Below are positions 50,401-60,272 of a stretch of DNA of 64,000 bases, piece after piece (positions within the stretch are counted from its first letter, which is position 1; each line of letters begins with the position of its first letter). The stretch comes from Atriophallophorus winterbourni. Taxonomy: Eukaryota; Platyhelminthes; Trematoda; Plagiorchiida; Microphallidae. A program made the translations under genes and the position numbers. The stretch spans positions 1 to 64,000 of the forward strand of contig JACCGJ010014164.1 of NCBI GenBank assembly GCA_013407085.1. The letters run 5' to 3'. Below the pieces are notes generated by a model. The model was not told where the DNA came from. It was given only the letters and a program-made list of their open reading frames with translations, and made no database searches.

Positions 50401-52050
50401 TGTTCGTGCACCATTTATGCCCCCCTTTTTTGCAAGGTTTAAAATACAAAATATCCGGCTCCCCTGTTCAAAACAGGAGGCCCAGAGAGAGCAAAAAGGA
50501 AAGAATTGAAAGACTCGAATTTGGAGATGAAACTTATAAATTTATTAAAAAAATAGTGTGTAAAACATAAACAAAAATACCCGATTTTGCCCGGTCAAAC
50601 TCACTTTTTTCAAGTACTTAAGGTCCTTCCTCCCTTACAACATTTTATTTTGAAGTTTAGACAGGCAAAACCCACTTTTTTCAGATTTTTTCGAAATAAT
50701 TTTTTTCAATTCTGAAGCAAATCTTTACAACCCTAAAGTTTGGGTTCGAAGTATTTTGCACACAACTCGCCAAAGGAGATGAAATCTCCCCACCACACTG
50801 GATTCTCGTGAACACAAGATTTTGTTCCCTATTATATAATACTATATAATATAGTATGTATTTTTCATCACTTTTTCGTGCACCATTTTGGCCCCCCTTT
50901 TTTTTCAAGGTTTAAACTACAAAATATTCGGCTCCCCTGTTCAAAACAGAAGGCCCAGAAAAAAAAGAAAAGAATTGAAAGACTCGAATTTGGGGTTGAA
51001 ACTCCCAAATTTATTAAAAAAATAGTGTGTAAAAAATACACAAAAAATACCCCATTTTGCCCTGTCAAACTCTTTTTTTTAAGTACGTAAGGGTCCCCCT
51101 TACAACATTTTTTTCGAGTTCAGCCTCGCAAAACTCACTTTGAGAGAGGTGGTTTTACCGCATCAAACTTAAAATTTCAGATTTTCTCAAAATATTTTTT
51201 TTTAATTTCGTAGCAAATTTTTACACCCCCAAAGTTAGGGTTCGAACTATTTTGCTCACAACTCGTCAGAGGAGATGAAATCTTCCCACCACACTGGATT
51301 TTCGAGAACACAAGATGTTTTTTCCTATTATATATTACTATATAATATAGTATGTATTTTTTATCACTTGTTCGTGCACCATTCATGTCCCCCCTTTTTT
51401 GCAAGGTTTAAAATACACCCAGAACGAAAGAAAGAAAAGAATTGAAAGACTAGAATTCAAGGTTGGAACTCCCAAATTTATTGAAAAAATATTGAATAAA
51501 AAAATACACAAAAAACACCCCATTTTGCCCGATCAAACTCCTTTTTTTCAAGTACGTAAGGGTTCCCCTTACAACATTTTTTTCGAGTTCAGCCACGCAA
51601 AACTTACTTTGAGAGAGGTGGTTTTACCGCATCAAACATAAACTTTCAGATTTTCTCAAAATATTTTTTTTAATTCCGTAGCAAATTTTTACACCACCAA
51701 AGTCAGGGTTCGAACTATTTTGCTCACAACTCGTCAGAGAAGATGAAATTTTCCGACCACACTAGATTTTCGTGAACACAAGATGTTTTTTCCTATTATA
51801 TATTACTATATAATATAGTATGTATTTTTTATCACTTGTTCGTGCACCATTTATGCCCCCCTTTTTTGCAAGGTTTAAAATACAAAATATTCGGCTCCCC
51901 TAATTAAAACAGGAGGCCCAGAGTGAGATAAAAGGAAAGAATTGAAAGACTCGAATTTGGAGTTGAAACTTATAAATTTATTAAAAAAAATAGTATGTGT
52001 AAAACATAAACAAAAATACCCGATTTTGCCCGGTCAAACTCACTTTTTTC
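41496..52050 (+). repeat. ~495-bp satellite, forward block 3c
   Basis: About 21 forward units between the LINE and the NUMT composite, with GTGAACAC landmarks near 42,470, 43,455, 43,932, 44,427, 44,925, 45,396, 45,893 and on to 51,772. Several units (43,570; 45,035; 47,975; 51,415) lack the AATATTCGGCTCC...AACAGGAGG segment and read AAATACACCCAGAA. Two units (47,235 and 50,674) lack about 35 bp around GGGGGTTTTACCGCATC. No gene. Confidence 0.96.
45290..51445 (+). repeat. Higher-order repeat, seven monomers (3,439 bp), two copies, near identical
   Basis: 45,290-48,000 recurs at 48,729-51,440 with an offset of 3,438-3,439 bp. Three pairs of chance open frames (46,460/49,899; 47,242/50,681; 47,429/50,868) translate identically, and a fourth (47,738/51,177) differs by one residue. 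Coding is not implied; the identity shows how young the duplication is. Similarity stops sharply near 51,445 (GAATTCAAGGTTGG against GAATTTAGGGTTG). Additional pairs at offsets of 1,464 bp (43,400 and 44,865) and about 4,404 bp (43,620-44,520 and 48,025-48,925) show overlapping rounds of exchange in the same region. Confidence 0.9.
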
Positions 52051-52640
52051 AAGATTCAAGATTCAAGATTCAAGAATTTATGTTTACAAAAAGCACATAG
52101 CTTCACAATTACCATATCATAGTAAATATACATTCAGGAAATAGGTATAAAATAAACATGTAATGTCAAGTATAGTCAAGTTGTATAGTTACCATGAGTC
52201 AATACGCAGGTGTCGTCAAATCGTTATGCAACAAATAAGTATCCAAATTTCGAATAAACGTTCCGATGCTGGGAGAGATGACAAGAGTTTCGGGTAGGGA
52301 ATTCCAAAGGAAACAGACACGTACACAATAAAAATATCGGCGACAGCTGATACGGGAGTGGGGAATTTGCAGTGTCGCTGAGTGGCTGCGTGTATGACGT
52401 GAATCACGGTATTCGAATAAATGTTTTAAGGGATGATGTGGGGTATTCAATATTTTATATGTCAGTATCACATCGCTTCGAAGGCTTCTTTGGAGGGGAG
52501 TGGGGAGCCTCAGTTTTTTCAATCGTTCCTCGTACGCTAGTTCACGGAAACCTCTCACGAGTTTGGTTGCGCGATGGTATATTTTGTCAAGCAATATTAT
52601 ATCCTTTTTCAACCACGGAGTCCAAGCTTGTGAAAAAAAC
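52051..52640 (-). mobile_element. 5'-truncated CR1/L2-like LINE, 3' fragment
   Basis: This starts at its 3' end with a 7-bp tandem tail (CAAGATTCAAGATTCAAGATT on plus, from 52,050). CR1-clade LINEs often end in short tandem repeats rather than poly(A). About 145 bp of 3' UTR follows, and then the RT C-terminal coding region. Homology to the LINE fades at about 52,630, at the codons for QAWTPW. No satellite lies between it and the mitochondrial segment. The CAAG of the tail overlaps the satellite's TTTTTTCAAG, suggesting microhomology at the integration point. Confidence 0.8.
52199..52630 (-). pseudogene. CR1/L2-like reverse transcriptase, C-terminal fragment
   Basis: The frame reads QAWTPWLKKDIILLDKIYHR, then ATKLVRGF, LRLPTPLQRSLRSDVILTYK, HTRSHSATL, FLWNSLPE and GTFIRNLDTYL. 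The QAW..LKKDI..LE..QRRATKL / SDVILTYKIL / WNSLP signature is the conserved region downstream of the RT fingers-palm in CR1/L2/Rex1-type LINEs. It is only about 140 codons long, and everything upstream, including the catalytic FADD box, is absent. It is open as far as it goes, so the truncation occurred at insertion or by later loss. Confidence 0.8.
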
Positions 52641-52759
52641 CCACCTATATCAGGTCAGTATTCACACCACTCTTATAACCAGAGCTAAATTAAAAGAGCG
52701 CAGACTGAAGTCAAAAATGCCTTTGCATAGCAAGCTGTCACAAAACAATACACCCAACC
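52631..52759. other. Unassigned junction between LINE fragment and NUMT
   Basis: About 130 bp that I cannot assign firmly. On the minus strand TGCT-ATGCAAA-GGCA near 52,715-52,735 could be the anticodon arm of trnC (anticodon GCA), which follows rrnL in flatworm mitochondrial DNA. I could not pair an acceptor stem. The exact LINE/NUMT breakpoint lies in this interval. Confidence 0.35.
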
Positions 52760-53700
52760 TAAAATAAACTCAATCCTTTCGTACGAAAGACTATAACCAA
52801 AAGATTAGAACCGACCTGGCTTACACCGGTCTTAACTCAACTCATGAAGGGGAACAGGTCGAGCAGACCATCAACTAAAGCCTCTTTGCCTCAATAACAA
52901 CCCTAAGTCAACATCGAGATGGCAATCGAACAAATAGATAAGAACTGTCGTTGTTTGTTACCTGGTTACCCCCGAGGTAACTTAACCCTTCACCCCAATG
53001 GATCAAGAAAAACATAAAACATAAACCTTTGCCCCAAATAAGTAAATCTACAAAGCTCTCGGGGTCTTTCCGTCTTATTTAAAAAAGCTAGGTTCTACAC
53101 TAACAAACCAATTTCGACGAAGTCCTGTATAATAAGCAAGCCTGGTTAAACCTTTCAAACAATCCTCTAATTAAAAGGTTAGTAATTATGCTTCCTTCGC
53201 ACAGTCAAAATACTGCGGCCATTTATAGAACACCGGGCAGGCCTAACCATCAAACCTTCATGATGGAAATGTTTTTGATAAACAGTCCGACAAACCTCGA
53301 GAAAAAACAGAACATTACAACTACTCATTTTATCATTATATTCTATAGAGTTCAAAAGGAGAAATAAAAAAGGGAAGCACTGAAAACTAAGTATTTACAC
53401 CCATTTAACCAGAGGTACTTTTAACCTCTGTCAAATATGCTACAAAAATCCTCTTAACATCTAAATCACATAATTGCAATAAAGCTTTAACGACAATATT
53501 TCCCAAACCTAGATATAAGAATACACGGCTCAACTTTCACACCCACATTAGGCTCTAAAGTCCACCTCACGTGGTTCACTAAGTTATCCACAGGCCTAAA
53601 GCAAATCGTAATCTTTTCGAGACCTCGCAAATAATCAGAAAACTTCAACAAATTATGATGCAAAAGATACAAAACCTAGAAAAAAAGCTAACAACCTGAA
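52760..53700 (-). rRNA. rrnL: rrnL (16S) mitochondrial pseudocopy
   Basis: The large-subunit rRNA copy is recognised by two universally conserved segments on the plus strand: ATGTTTTTGATAAACAG at 53,269-53,285 (complement of the 16Sar priming site) and CCGGTCTTAACTCA at 52,826-52,839 (the 16Sbr site, one mismatch). Near its 3' end it has the GAACCGACCTGGCTTACACC peptidyl-transferase-centre sequence and CTTTCGTACGAAAG (about 52,777). Length of about 940 bp fits flatworm rrnL. It lies directly downstream of cox1, as in flatworm mitochondria. Being a nuclear copy, it should not be expressed as rRNA. The 5' limit is approximate; the cox1-rrnL gap (53,700-53,790) is where trnT is expected, with a possible TTTGTAA anticodon loop at 53,729-53,735. 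Confidence 0.88.
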
Positions 53701-53789
53701 GGTTTGGTGTTGTAAACAAACCAATGAATTACAAACCAACCAATCTTACCTAAAAATGCTCACCCTCGGTAAGCCCTGGCCTTCTTAAA

Positions 53790-55328
53790 TAAAAAGAAAC
53801 AGTATCTTTAGCAAACCCCTCATGATAAGAAAGAGGAACAACCTTTAAATGTAACGACAATCTCGCATCTCCTCAAACAGACAACACTCGATGGCACATA
53901 GCCAACGACTCCCACAATATAAATAATAAAAAGAAAGCACTACAACAAGAAATTACCGCCCCCAGGGAGGACACGGAGTTTAATCAATAAAAAAAGTGTC
54001 AAACCTACAAACTCGACGAGGCAATCCGCCTAACCCTTAAAAATGCATTTGAAAAAAACAAATATTAAAACCTAACATAGAAGCAACCCAGTGCACTTTA
54101 ATCAAATACTCTTTAGTACTATCACCTCTCAAAATAGGCCACAGTCAATACAAAAAAATTATAACACTCCTATAAGAACCTAACCTCAACACATAATAAA
54201 AAATGTGCAACAACAAACCACCTACCGTGAAGCAAGGAATCTGGACGAGAAGAAGACAGAACAATTCCCGTAACACCCTCTATAGTAAAAAGAACTATAA
54301 ATCCCATAACCCATGAGAACGAAGAACCCCGCAAACGATATTCACATCCCCCTTACATATACAACCTCGAAAACACCTTTATACCTGTCGGTATTCCTAT
54401 AATCATGGTTACAGAACTGAAAAAGACCGTAGTCTGCAAACCCATACCCACCATAAACATGTGATGCCCCCAAACAACACTACCTAAACAAACGATAGAA
54501 CTCATAGCAAGAACCATACTTATATAAACAAAAACTCCCGACCCTTTAGAGAGAGTTCTACACACGTGTCTCACAATACCGATTCCTGGAAAATCAAAAC
54601 ATACACTTCGGGGTGGCCAAAGATTAAAAAAGCATGCTGAAAAAAACAGGGTCTCCCCTTCTGACGGGTCGAAAAAGGCAGTATTAAATTTACGGTTGAA
54701 TAACAACATAGTTAGAGCACCTGCTAAAACAGGCAAATAAAGGGTGATTAAAATTGACGTAAAAAGATAAGACCAAAGAATGATAGGTAACCGGAAAAAA
54801 CACCACCTTTTCCCCTTAACATAACACCTAATATAGTAGAAACAAAGTTTAAAGAACCTAATAAACTAGAAACACCTGCCAAGTGTGAAGAAAACATTAG
54901 AAAATCCACACCATGTCCTGAAAAAACCCCAAGATGATAAAGAAGAGTGAAAGGTTTAACCAACCCCAACCCCTAAAAACATCATCATCAACAAACAAAA
55001 ACAAGAAGGTATTAACAACCAAAGTCTCGAACCTTTCAAACGGGGCGAATCCAAATAATCCTTACCCAACAAAATAGGAAACAAGTAGTTACCAAACCCT
55101 CCTATAAGCAGGGGCATAAGAAAAAAATATCATGACAATCCCGTGGGAAGTAATATATGTTTATTAACTTCCGAAGGTATCAAGTTACTATACGGATTAA
55201 GAAATTTTGAACGTATCAAAAGACTTAAACACAAAACTGAAAAACTCTCTCATATCTCTATGAGAGAATACACCACACCAATCCGGCTATGGTTTAAACT
55301 AAACAACCAACCACCGTAACCTAATCAT
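53790..55328 (-). pseudogene. cox1: Mitochondrial cox1 copy (cytochrome c oxidase subunit I), frameshifted
   Basis: From ATG at 55,328, conserved cox1 segments appear in order but in changing frames: [168 protein letters not shown] contains the copper-ligand His pair of the heme-copper site. Frameshifts are clear near 54,775 (LSFFG to WSYLFTS), near 54,600-54,660 (after FFDPS) and near the start. The AAA at 55,205-55,207 falls where Asn is conserved (RxNFLxPYxN), and TGA falls at Trp positions (for example SWYFF near 55,127), matching the flatworm code. About 1,540 bp is the normal flatworm length. In the nucleus it is dead. Confidence 0.92.
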
Positions 55329-55365
55329 TTCTTATTAAATAATTTATCCAAAACAAACCCTATCA

Positions 55366-55431
55366 GTGAAAGACCCTAAAGCCTCCTTTTATTTTGAAAA
55401 TAAATAGTCTTCAATAACCTATGAACACTCC
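55366..55431 (-). tRNA. trnW: trnW (TCA) mitochondrial copy
   Basis: Just upstream of cox1, on minus, TTTAT-TTTCAAA-ATAAA forms a perfect five-pair anticodon stem with loop TTTCAAA. The anticodon TCA (55,395-55,397) reads TGA/TGG as Trp. The acceptor pairs only four bases (AGTG with CACT), so the ends are approximate. Position between nad3 and cox1 is that of flatworm trnW. trnS1 is expected at about 55,440-55,600; a CGCTACT stretch near 55,485 may be its anticodon region, but I could not fold it well. Confidence 0.6.
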
Positions 55432-55603
55432 CTGAGAGAGACCAGAAAAACCAAACTCCGATCATCGTTAGTAGCGACAAGAAAATCCATCACGCCAGAC
55501 TAAGCCCCCCACTTTAAATAACCACACTCAACTTCAAAAAATAACCCAAGCACCAAATCAGAATAAACAAAAAATAAAAACCAAATTTCTTATAAAGATT
55601 ACG

Positions 55604-55880
55604 TTAAAAGAGGATTTTCAACAACAAAGAAACCTCCAAATCAAAAAAAACAAAAAAACTAATAAAATATAATAAGAGCATCTGAAATAATTTTCAAAAA
55701 CCTTCTCTGACAGAAACCCACACTTAAAAGGAGAAGACCAGGAGCGGATTTCACAAAAAACAGAGTTATTCAAATTCCAAAAATAACAATAAGAACAATT
55801 GAAAAAACCACCAAAATACACAAAACACTGAAAGAAATTAAGAAACCCATAAACACGACAGCCGTATACAACCCAATTCT
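55604..55880 (-). pseudogene. nad3: Mitochondrial nad3 copy, frameshifted
   Basis: Three frames together give a NADH dehydrogenase subunit 3: MGFLISFSVLCILVVFSIVL (ATG at 55,850, open upstream to about 55,900), then SPFKCGFLSEKVFENYFRCS with the conserved CGF box, then YYILLVFLF and, in the next frame, FFDLEVSLLLKILF ending at TAA 55,604-55,606. The FxCGF and FDLEVxLL motifs are the nad3 hallmarks. At least two one-base shifts are needed. The gene lies between the tRNA cluster downstream of nad1 and trnS1/trnW-cox1, as in flatworms. The start is uncertain. Confidence 0.8.
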
Positions 55881-55899
55881 CAGAGTAAATAAACCACCT

Positions 55900-56016
55900 T
55901 TCGCATAAGAAACAAAAGCTCCATTACACTTGAGCTACTCTAAGCTATACCGACAGCGAATAAACACACAATAGCTATATCACAGCAACCTGCGAAGCAG
56001 CCCTATCAGCCCCCTT
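55900..56016 (-). other. Region expected to hold trnI and trnK (not resolved)
   Basis: In the flatworm order trnI and trnK lie between trnP and nad3. This 115-bp stretch contains candidate anticodon loops (CTGATAG near 56,003; GCTTTTG near 55,909), but I could not find convincing acceptor stems. Treat as decayed tRNA DNA. Confidence 0.35.
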
Positions 56017-56076
56017 CAGATGACATAATGACCTCAAACCCCCAAAGCTAGCATTCTGAATATAAACTACCACCTG
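56017..56076 (-). tRNA. trnP: trnP (TGG) mitochondrial copy
   Basis: 60 bp. The acceptor CAGGTGG pairs with TCATCTG over all seven positions (two G-T pairs). The anticodon loop TTTGGGG presents TGG. It follows trnN on the minus strand, as in flatworm mitochondria. The intact fold in a nuclear copy suggests the NUMT is not very old. Confidence 0.75.
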
Positions 56077-56080
56077 CCTT

Positions 56081-56144
56081 CTCGTTCAAGAGCAATAGGC
56101 ATTCTCAGAGTTAACAGCCCCACAATTTGTATAATCTACACGAA
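56081..56144 (-). tRNA. trnN: trnN (GTT) mitochondrial copy
   Basis: 64 bp, starting TTCGTGTAGATTA on minus. The anticodon arm GGGG-CTGTTAA-CTCT presents GTT. The 3' acceptor ACGAG pairs partly with the 5' end. It abuts the nad1 stop at 56,146-56,148, as expected. Confidence 0.7.
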
Positions 56145-56145
56145 C

Positions 56146-57040
56146 CTACAAAACAATCAAAAGAATAAAAGACAATAAAAGAATTATATACTCCCCAAAA
56201 AACTCACAATGTAATCATAACGAACTCGGGGCAAGGTGCCACGACACCAAATAAAAAATGAACGATGAAACACACGCAAAACCGTAATCAACACACCTCC
56301 ATAAAATAACAGTCTCCTTAATCAAGGAAAAAGATTAATAAATACTCACAAGCGAACAAAAGAGTAGAAGGAACCCCCGAATACTCCAACATGAAACCCC
56401 TAAAAAGATCGCTCTCGGCTTCCGAATAATCGAAGGGGGTCCGTTTAAACTCACGACGTACAACAGCTAATCAAAAGAAATAAACTATAGGCATGAAAGC
56501 GACACATAACCATGCATTGTTACGGACACTGAAACATCTATAGTCACCCCACACTATACCTACAACGATTAATAAACACATTCAAAAGGCCTCAAAGGTT
56601 ACAGAGCCAAGAGAAGTACGCGCACAGCTTATCAAAGAATACTTTTTAAAACAACCTCAACCCAAACCCAATGAAACATAACCCGCAAAGCCGCCTGAAA
56701 CTGCTAATCAAAGAAGTCTCACTTAACCACCTAATGACAATAGGTAAGAACCTGAAAACACACAATTGCCACAAGACACCAACAATAATATGAACACACA
56801 CAACCATGATAAACCCGTGCGCATTTGAAAATAGCAAACCTCAAACTTCAAGACCAAATTTATTAAATCAGCAAAACTTTGAAACAACCCTAAAAACCCT
56901 ACCATTTTAGGTCCCTTGCGTAGTTGAATATATCCTAACAACTTGCGCTCACTCAACACAAGCATAGCCACCAGACCTATAATTGAAACGAACACCAAAT
57001 AACCTGACAAAATGCAAAAGCCCCTTAACAAACCCAACAT
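56146..57040 (-). pseudogene. nad1: Mitochondrial nad1 copy, nearly full length
   Basis: The ATG at 57,040-57,038 follows trnD without a gap. The protein shows [35 protein letters not shown] (the nad1 ERKxLGYxQxRKGP signature), [50 protein letters not shown] (the nad1 RxPFDxxEAESELVSGF quinone-site motif), EYSGVPSTLLFACEYLLIF and [14 protein letters not shown], ending at TAG 56,146-56,148. The span is 895 bp, a normal length but not divisible by three. Frame changes near 56,730 and near the 3' end break it. An upstream Met at 57,094 gives a longer open frame, but that part is trnD. Confidence 0.92.
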
Positions 57041-57109
57041 CCTACCCTGGTTCCCTACCCTCCGATAACACGACAAGCTATCATTCTCCCACAATAAACT
57101 AATTGTAGC
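57041..57109 (-). tRNA. trnD: trnD (GTC) mitochondrial copy
   Basis: Immediately upstream of nad1. The anticodon arm ATAGC-TTGTCGT-GTTAT has five pairs and presents GTC. The acceptor pairs about four bases (CTAC with GTAG). It follows trnA in the flatworm order. Confidence 0.65.
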
Positions 57110-57112
57110 TAG

Positions 57113-57176
57113 AACTTTGGAAACCCACCAACACCTTTCGTGCGCAAAACAAACATTCCTAATAAACTACAAAGTC
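57113..57176 (-). tRNA. trnA: trnA (TGC) mitochondrial copy
   Basis: 64 bp. The acceptor GACTTTG pairs with CAAAGTT over all seven positions, and the anticodon arm TTTGT-TTTGCGC-ACGAA presents TGC. One of the best-preserved tRNA folds in the segment. Confidence 0.8.
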
Positions 57177-57188
57177 CCTCCTGTGTTT

Positions 57189-57250
57189 GACAAAAGGATA
57201 TAAGCCAACTAATGCGTGTGAAACAAACATTCTATATAAACTATTTTGCC
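57189..57250 (-). tRNA. trnV: trnV mitochondrial copy, apparent CAC anticodon
   Basis: 62 bp. The acceptor GGCAAAA pairs with TTTTGTC over seven positions (one G-T). The anticodon region reads TTTCACA. Flatworm trnV normally carries TAC; here the same place reads CAC, which is either a T-to-C change after transfer or an alternative fold. Position between nad2 and trnA supports the trnV identity. Confidence 0.65.
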
Positions 57251-57259
57251 TTCCCCTTA

Positions 57260-58113
57260 CTAAACAAATACATATAAGAGGGGGCGGGCCTGAACCGTTT
57301 TCAAACCTGCCACAATAAACCAAGTAAATAGCTGCTCCGACAACCTATAGATTAACCAACCAAAGACGATCAATCCTGGGGCATGTCATATTACAACCCT
57401 CCTCAAAACCTTATGGAAATAGAAAAAAGGTGCAATACAAACAACAAGAAAAAAGTACACAAGCAACTCCAAGAAGCTCTTGAAATACACAGACTAAAAT
57501 ACCAGACAACAAAACTAACCCAGAAAATATACAAAACAAAAAGAGAACAAACCAACAAATACTCACAATAATAAGCCTCCACTATTAAGGTAACACTCCC
57601 AGAAAGCACAACATGACACCAAAAAGGAACTCAACTGCCTCTGTGAACTCAGATTTCATGAGAAAGAACAACGAACCCCCCAAAACAAAGCTAAGATATT
57701 ACACCCCCCATCCTCAAACAGCCCGGCAAACCATAATAGGCTAACAATATAAAAGGAAACTTCAGAAACCCTGACAAAAAACTAACTCACATCTCAAGTC
57801 CTAAACTCCAGAATATTATAAAACCACCTCATGAAAGGGAAAAACTCTAACGTTTTAAATACCCCTATACAAATAAATACTGTCTGATAACCTAAGACAA
57901 GACCCCCCAACACCATAAAAAAAGTATAAATAGCCGGAACAAAAACAAAACAATAATGAACGATAACTGCTTATAGACTTCAAAAAAGAGTGGTATCAAC
58001 CTAATCCCTATTGAATCCACAATAAACCAAGAAGACAACAAATTATTAGAAAACTGCAAAATCCATAAAAACCAAGAAACACCGCAGCTTTGTATAAAAA
58101 CCACCCACCACAT
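57260..58113 (-). pseudogene. nad2: Mitochondrial nad2 copy
   Basis: Placed by position between atp6 and trnV, by length (about 850 bp, close to the usual 870) and by composition: hydrophobic segments such as WFLWILQFSNNLLSSWFIVDSIGIRLIPLFFEVY (ATG at 58,113), with the nad2 pattern of a W..LE-like loop and LIP, and LIVEAYYCEYLLVCSLFVLYIFWVSFVVWYF further on. nad2 is poorly conserved in flatworms, so homology is weaker here than for nad1 or cox1. Stops and frame changes occur between 57,610 and 57,890. It would be a proton-pumping complex I membrane subunit. Confidence 0.7.
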
Positions 58114-58117
58114 TTAA

Positions 58118-58722
58118 TTATATATAAAGTCCCCCATCAAACTTAGCCAAGTAATACATAATAGCTCTCTGGCAGCAGGTAACAAAGCACTCATACAAGG
58201 AAAATAGGATAACTAGTACAAAAAAACCCGCATACCAACTTAAGCCTCACGCTAAAATTTGATATCTAAGCTCAAACACCTCTTCAACCCCCACCTATCC
58301 GAACAAAGGGTGATCTTCAAATCAGACAGCCTTAATATCTTGCCACCAAATCAGCTATCAAAACACCCCTTCACAATTCCTAATTTTAACATAGGACGAA
58401 ACGCCAGTATAAAAGGACGTATAAATCTCCTAAGCACCTCCATAGCAATATTGTAAACACACACTATAAACCATGCTAAAATATAGGGACGGTATAATGA
58501 CGTTAAAAAACTAAATTTTACAAAACGAGAATAACAAATTGGAGAAGGAACCAAAATACCAAAACAAAATAGCAGGGAGGAGTAAAATATAAAATCAAAG
58601 AGGAACGGAACACGACTAAGTATAAAAATAAAAATAACAAAAGGTATAGAAATCCAAAAGTAAGACAAAGCTAAAGAACTGAAATCGTCACTTGGAACTA
58701 AAGTGAATAGCAAATCCACCAA
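58118..58722 (-). pseudogene. atp6: Mitochondrial atp6 copy
   Basis: Open from 58,722 (MVDLLFTLVPSDDFSSLALSY) with several membrane segments and the conserved atp6 stretch AMEVLRRFIRPFILAFRPML, corresponding to the IRPxxLxxRxxxN helix of subunit a that carries the essential Arg. The original frame is lost after about 58,350. Near the 3' end another frame resumes FFVLVILFSLYECFVTCC and stops just before the nad2 ATG. The position upstream of nad2 is that of flatworm atp6. Start and end are approximate. Confidence 0.78.
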
Positions 58723-58807
58723 GTCTGGTCAAATCTCTCTACACAACTTACGAATCTTCAAAAGTCAATAGCTCACAAACATCTTACTAAAATACATGAA
58801 TAAAATC

Positions 58808-58875
58808 TTCATAAGAAATGTCTGTAAGCATTGTTTGATCATGAATCACACAGTTTAAATTAACTTACCTTTCCC
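58808..58875 (-). tRNA. trnM: trnM (CAT) mitochondrial copy
   Basis: The anticodon arm TGTGA-TTCATGA-TCAAA presents CAT (58,841-58,843), preceded by the usual TTAATTTAA D-arm. Ends are approximate because the acceptor stem is poorly paired. Position between trnF and atp6 fits. Confidence 0.6.
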
Positions 58876-58937
58876 CCCTCTACACGTGTACCCCCAGCAC
58901 TTCACACCGATGCTTTGAGCTTAAGCTAAAAAGTAAG
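58875..58937 (-). tRNA. trnF: trnF (GAA) mitochondrial copy
   Basis: The anticodon arm TCGGT-GTGAAGT-GCTGG has five pairs (three G-T) and presents GAA (58,901-58,903). It sits upstream of trnM, as in flatworms. trnQ should lie just upstream (about 58,940-59,000; a CTTGTTG stretch is present), but I could not fold it. Confidence 0.6.
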
Positions 58938-58984
58938 CTTGTGGTCAACAACAAGTCCCCCCTATAACCAAAAAATAATATGCC

Positions 58985-60272
58985 TAACAACACTTACCAC
59001 ACAACTAAATAAGAACAAAAGAAATCACAACCCATAGCCCGAAAATCCACCCAGAAAAAATTTTAACAAACACATTTTCACAAACACCCTTAACAACAAA
59101 TAGATACCAGGGGCCTTACGAACAAATAAACACTAAACACTAAACACATTATTAAACAAACAACTTTTACACCTCTAAAAACCAACACCTCACTAAAAAC
59201 TGTAAGGTGAGAGGCACTGAACCTCTCAAACACAAGCAAGAAACTAAAAATACAGACAACAAAAAAGAATCTATCAAACCTTTCTTAAAAAATATCAACA
59301 ACGTCTCCCAGAAAAACAATTAACCAGCCAAAAAACCATCAGAGTTAAACCACCTGAAACACCATGACCAACTCTATACAAAATACCGACCCCCACATCC
59401 TCAAAAGAACAAACAACTAAACACAAAGGCACCAAAACAATATGACAAATTCTTAAGATTGATAATCAACGTTCCACATCCAACTCGCACAAAGCTAACA
59501 AAAAAAGAATATGGATAAAACAACAAACCAAACTACATAAAAAAACAAATGAATCCCTCGTACATAAAACCTTATAACAAAACCGAAACAAGCCTAAAAG
59601 ACCTAACTTCATGATGTAGCCTCTTAAACAGACAGAAATCAAACTCCTAGACTCTGCATGAACAACTGGCAATCAGGCTTGAAACGGAAAAAGAAAAAAA
59701 CTTTCTAAAAAACAAAACACCTATGAAAAATAATAACTCAAAACAATTTTCCCCAAAATCCCAATGCAAGCATTTAAAATCACCCAACCACCCCCCTAAC
59801 AAAATAAAAACAAACAAGATGAGTAATCCCCTGCCGAGAAGATAGAAGACAAGTTACCCGTATGGACCATAACGCTCCGGATAAGGAGAACTCCACAACA
59901 AAGTAAATAATAAAAAAAGAATTGAAAGCTCATAACACCACTGAAAAACAACCACATTACATCTAATATAACCCAAACAGGCAAACACTAAACTAAAAAA
60001 ATACACAACATAAATCTAACTTAAAAAAACCAAACCCCAAACGAAACCACACAAAAACCTATAAGTGAAGTCAAGACAATTAAACCTACAGAAATCACAT
60101 CCAAACAAAAACGTGAATTCAAAAGTCTACCATAATTTAAACAACTTTGAATAAAACCGTCCAACCTAAAAAGAAACAGCAACATTAAATAAACAAAAGC
60201 TATCACCACTCTAGCCCCACCAAAGTACCCACTACTCAAAGACTTTCAAGAACCGACAAAGAAAATACAGCA
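58985..60272 (-). pseudogene. nad4: Mitochondrial nad4 copy
   Basis: Segments in order: SRFCLDVISVGLIVLTSLIG (about 60,110), FQFFFYYLLCCGVLLIRSVM with the GNLSSIFSAGDY loop (59,800-59,930), LPVVHAESRSLISVCLRGYIMKLG (about 59,600-59,672; the highly conserved nad4 LPxAHxEA...MKLG motif), and ILRICHIVLVPLCLVV, FEDVGVGILYRVGHGVSGGL (59,330-59,460; the GHGxxAGL motif). Length of about 1.27 kb is normal. Stops between these segments show decay. The 5' end is expected to overlap nad4L by some 40 bp, as in flatworms. Both ends are approximate. Confidence 0.85.

Noticed and set aside
52631..52759. rrnS start and trnC next to rrnL
   Set aside because: Only a weak trnC-like anticodon arm is present, and no conserved 12S motif is seen. 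Not called.
52372..52767. 131-codon plus-strand frame over the LINE fragment
   Set aside because: It is antisense to the recognisable RT C-terminal fragment and has no domain.
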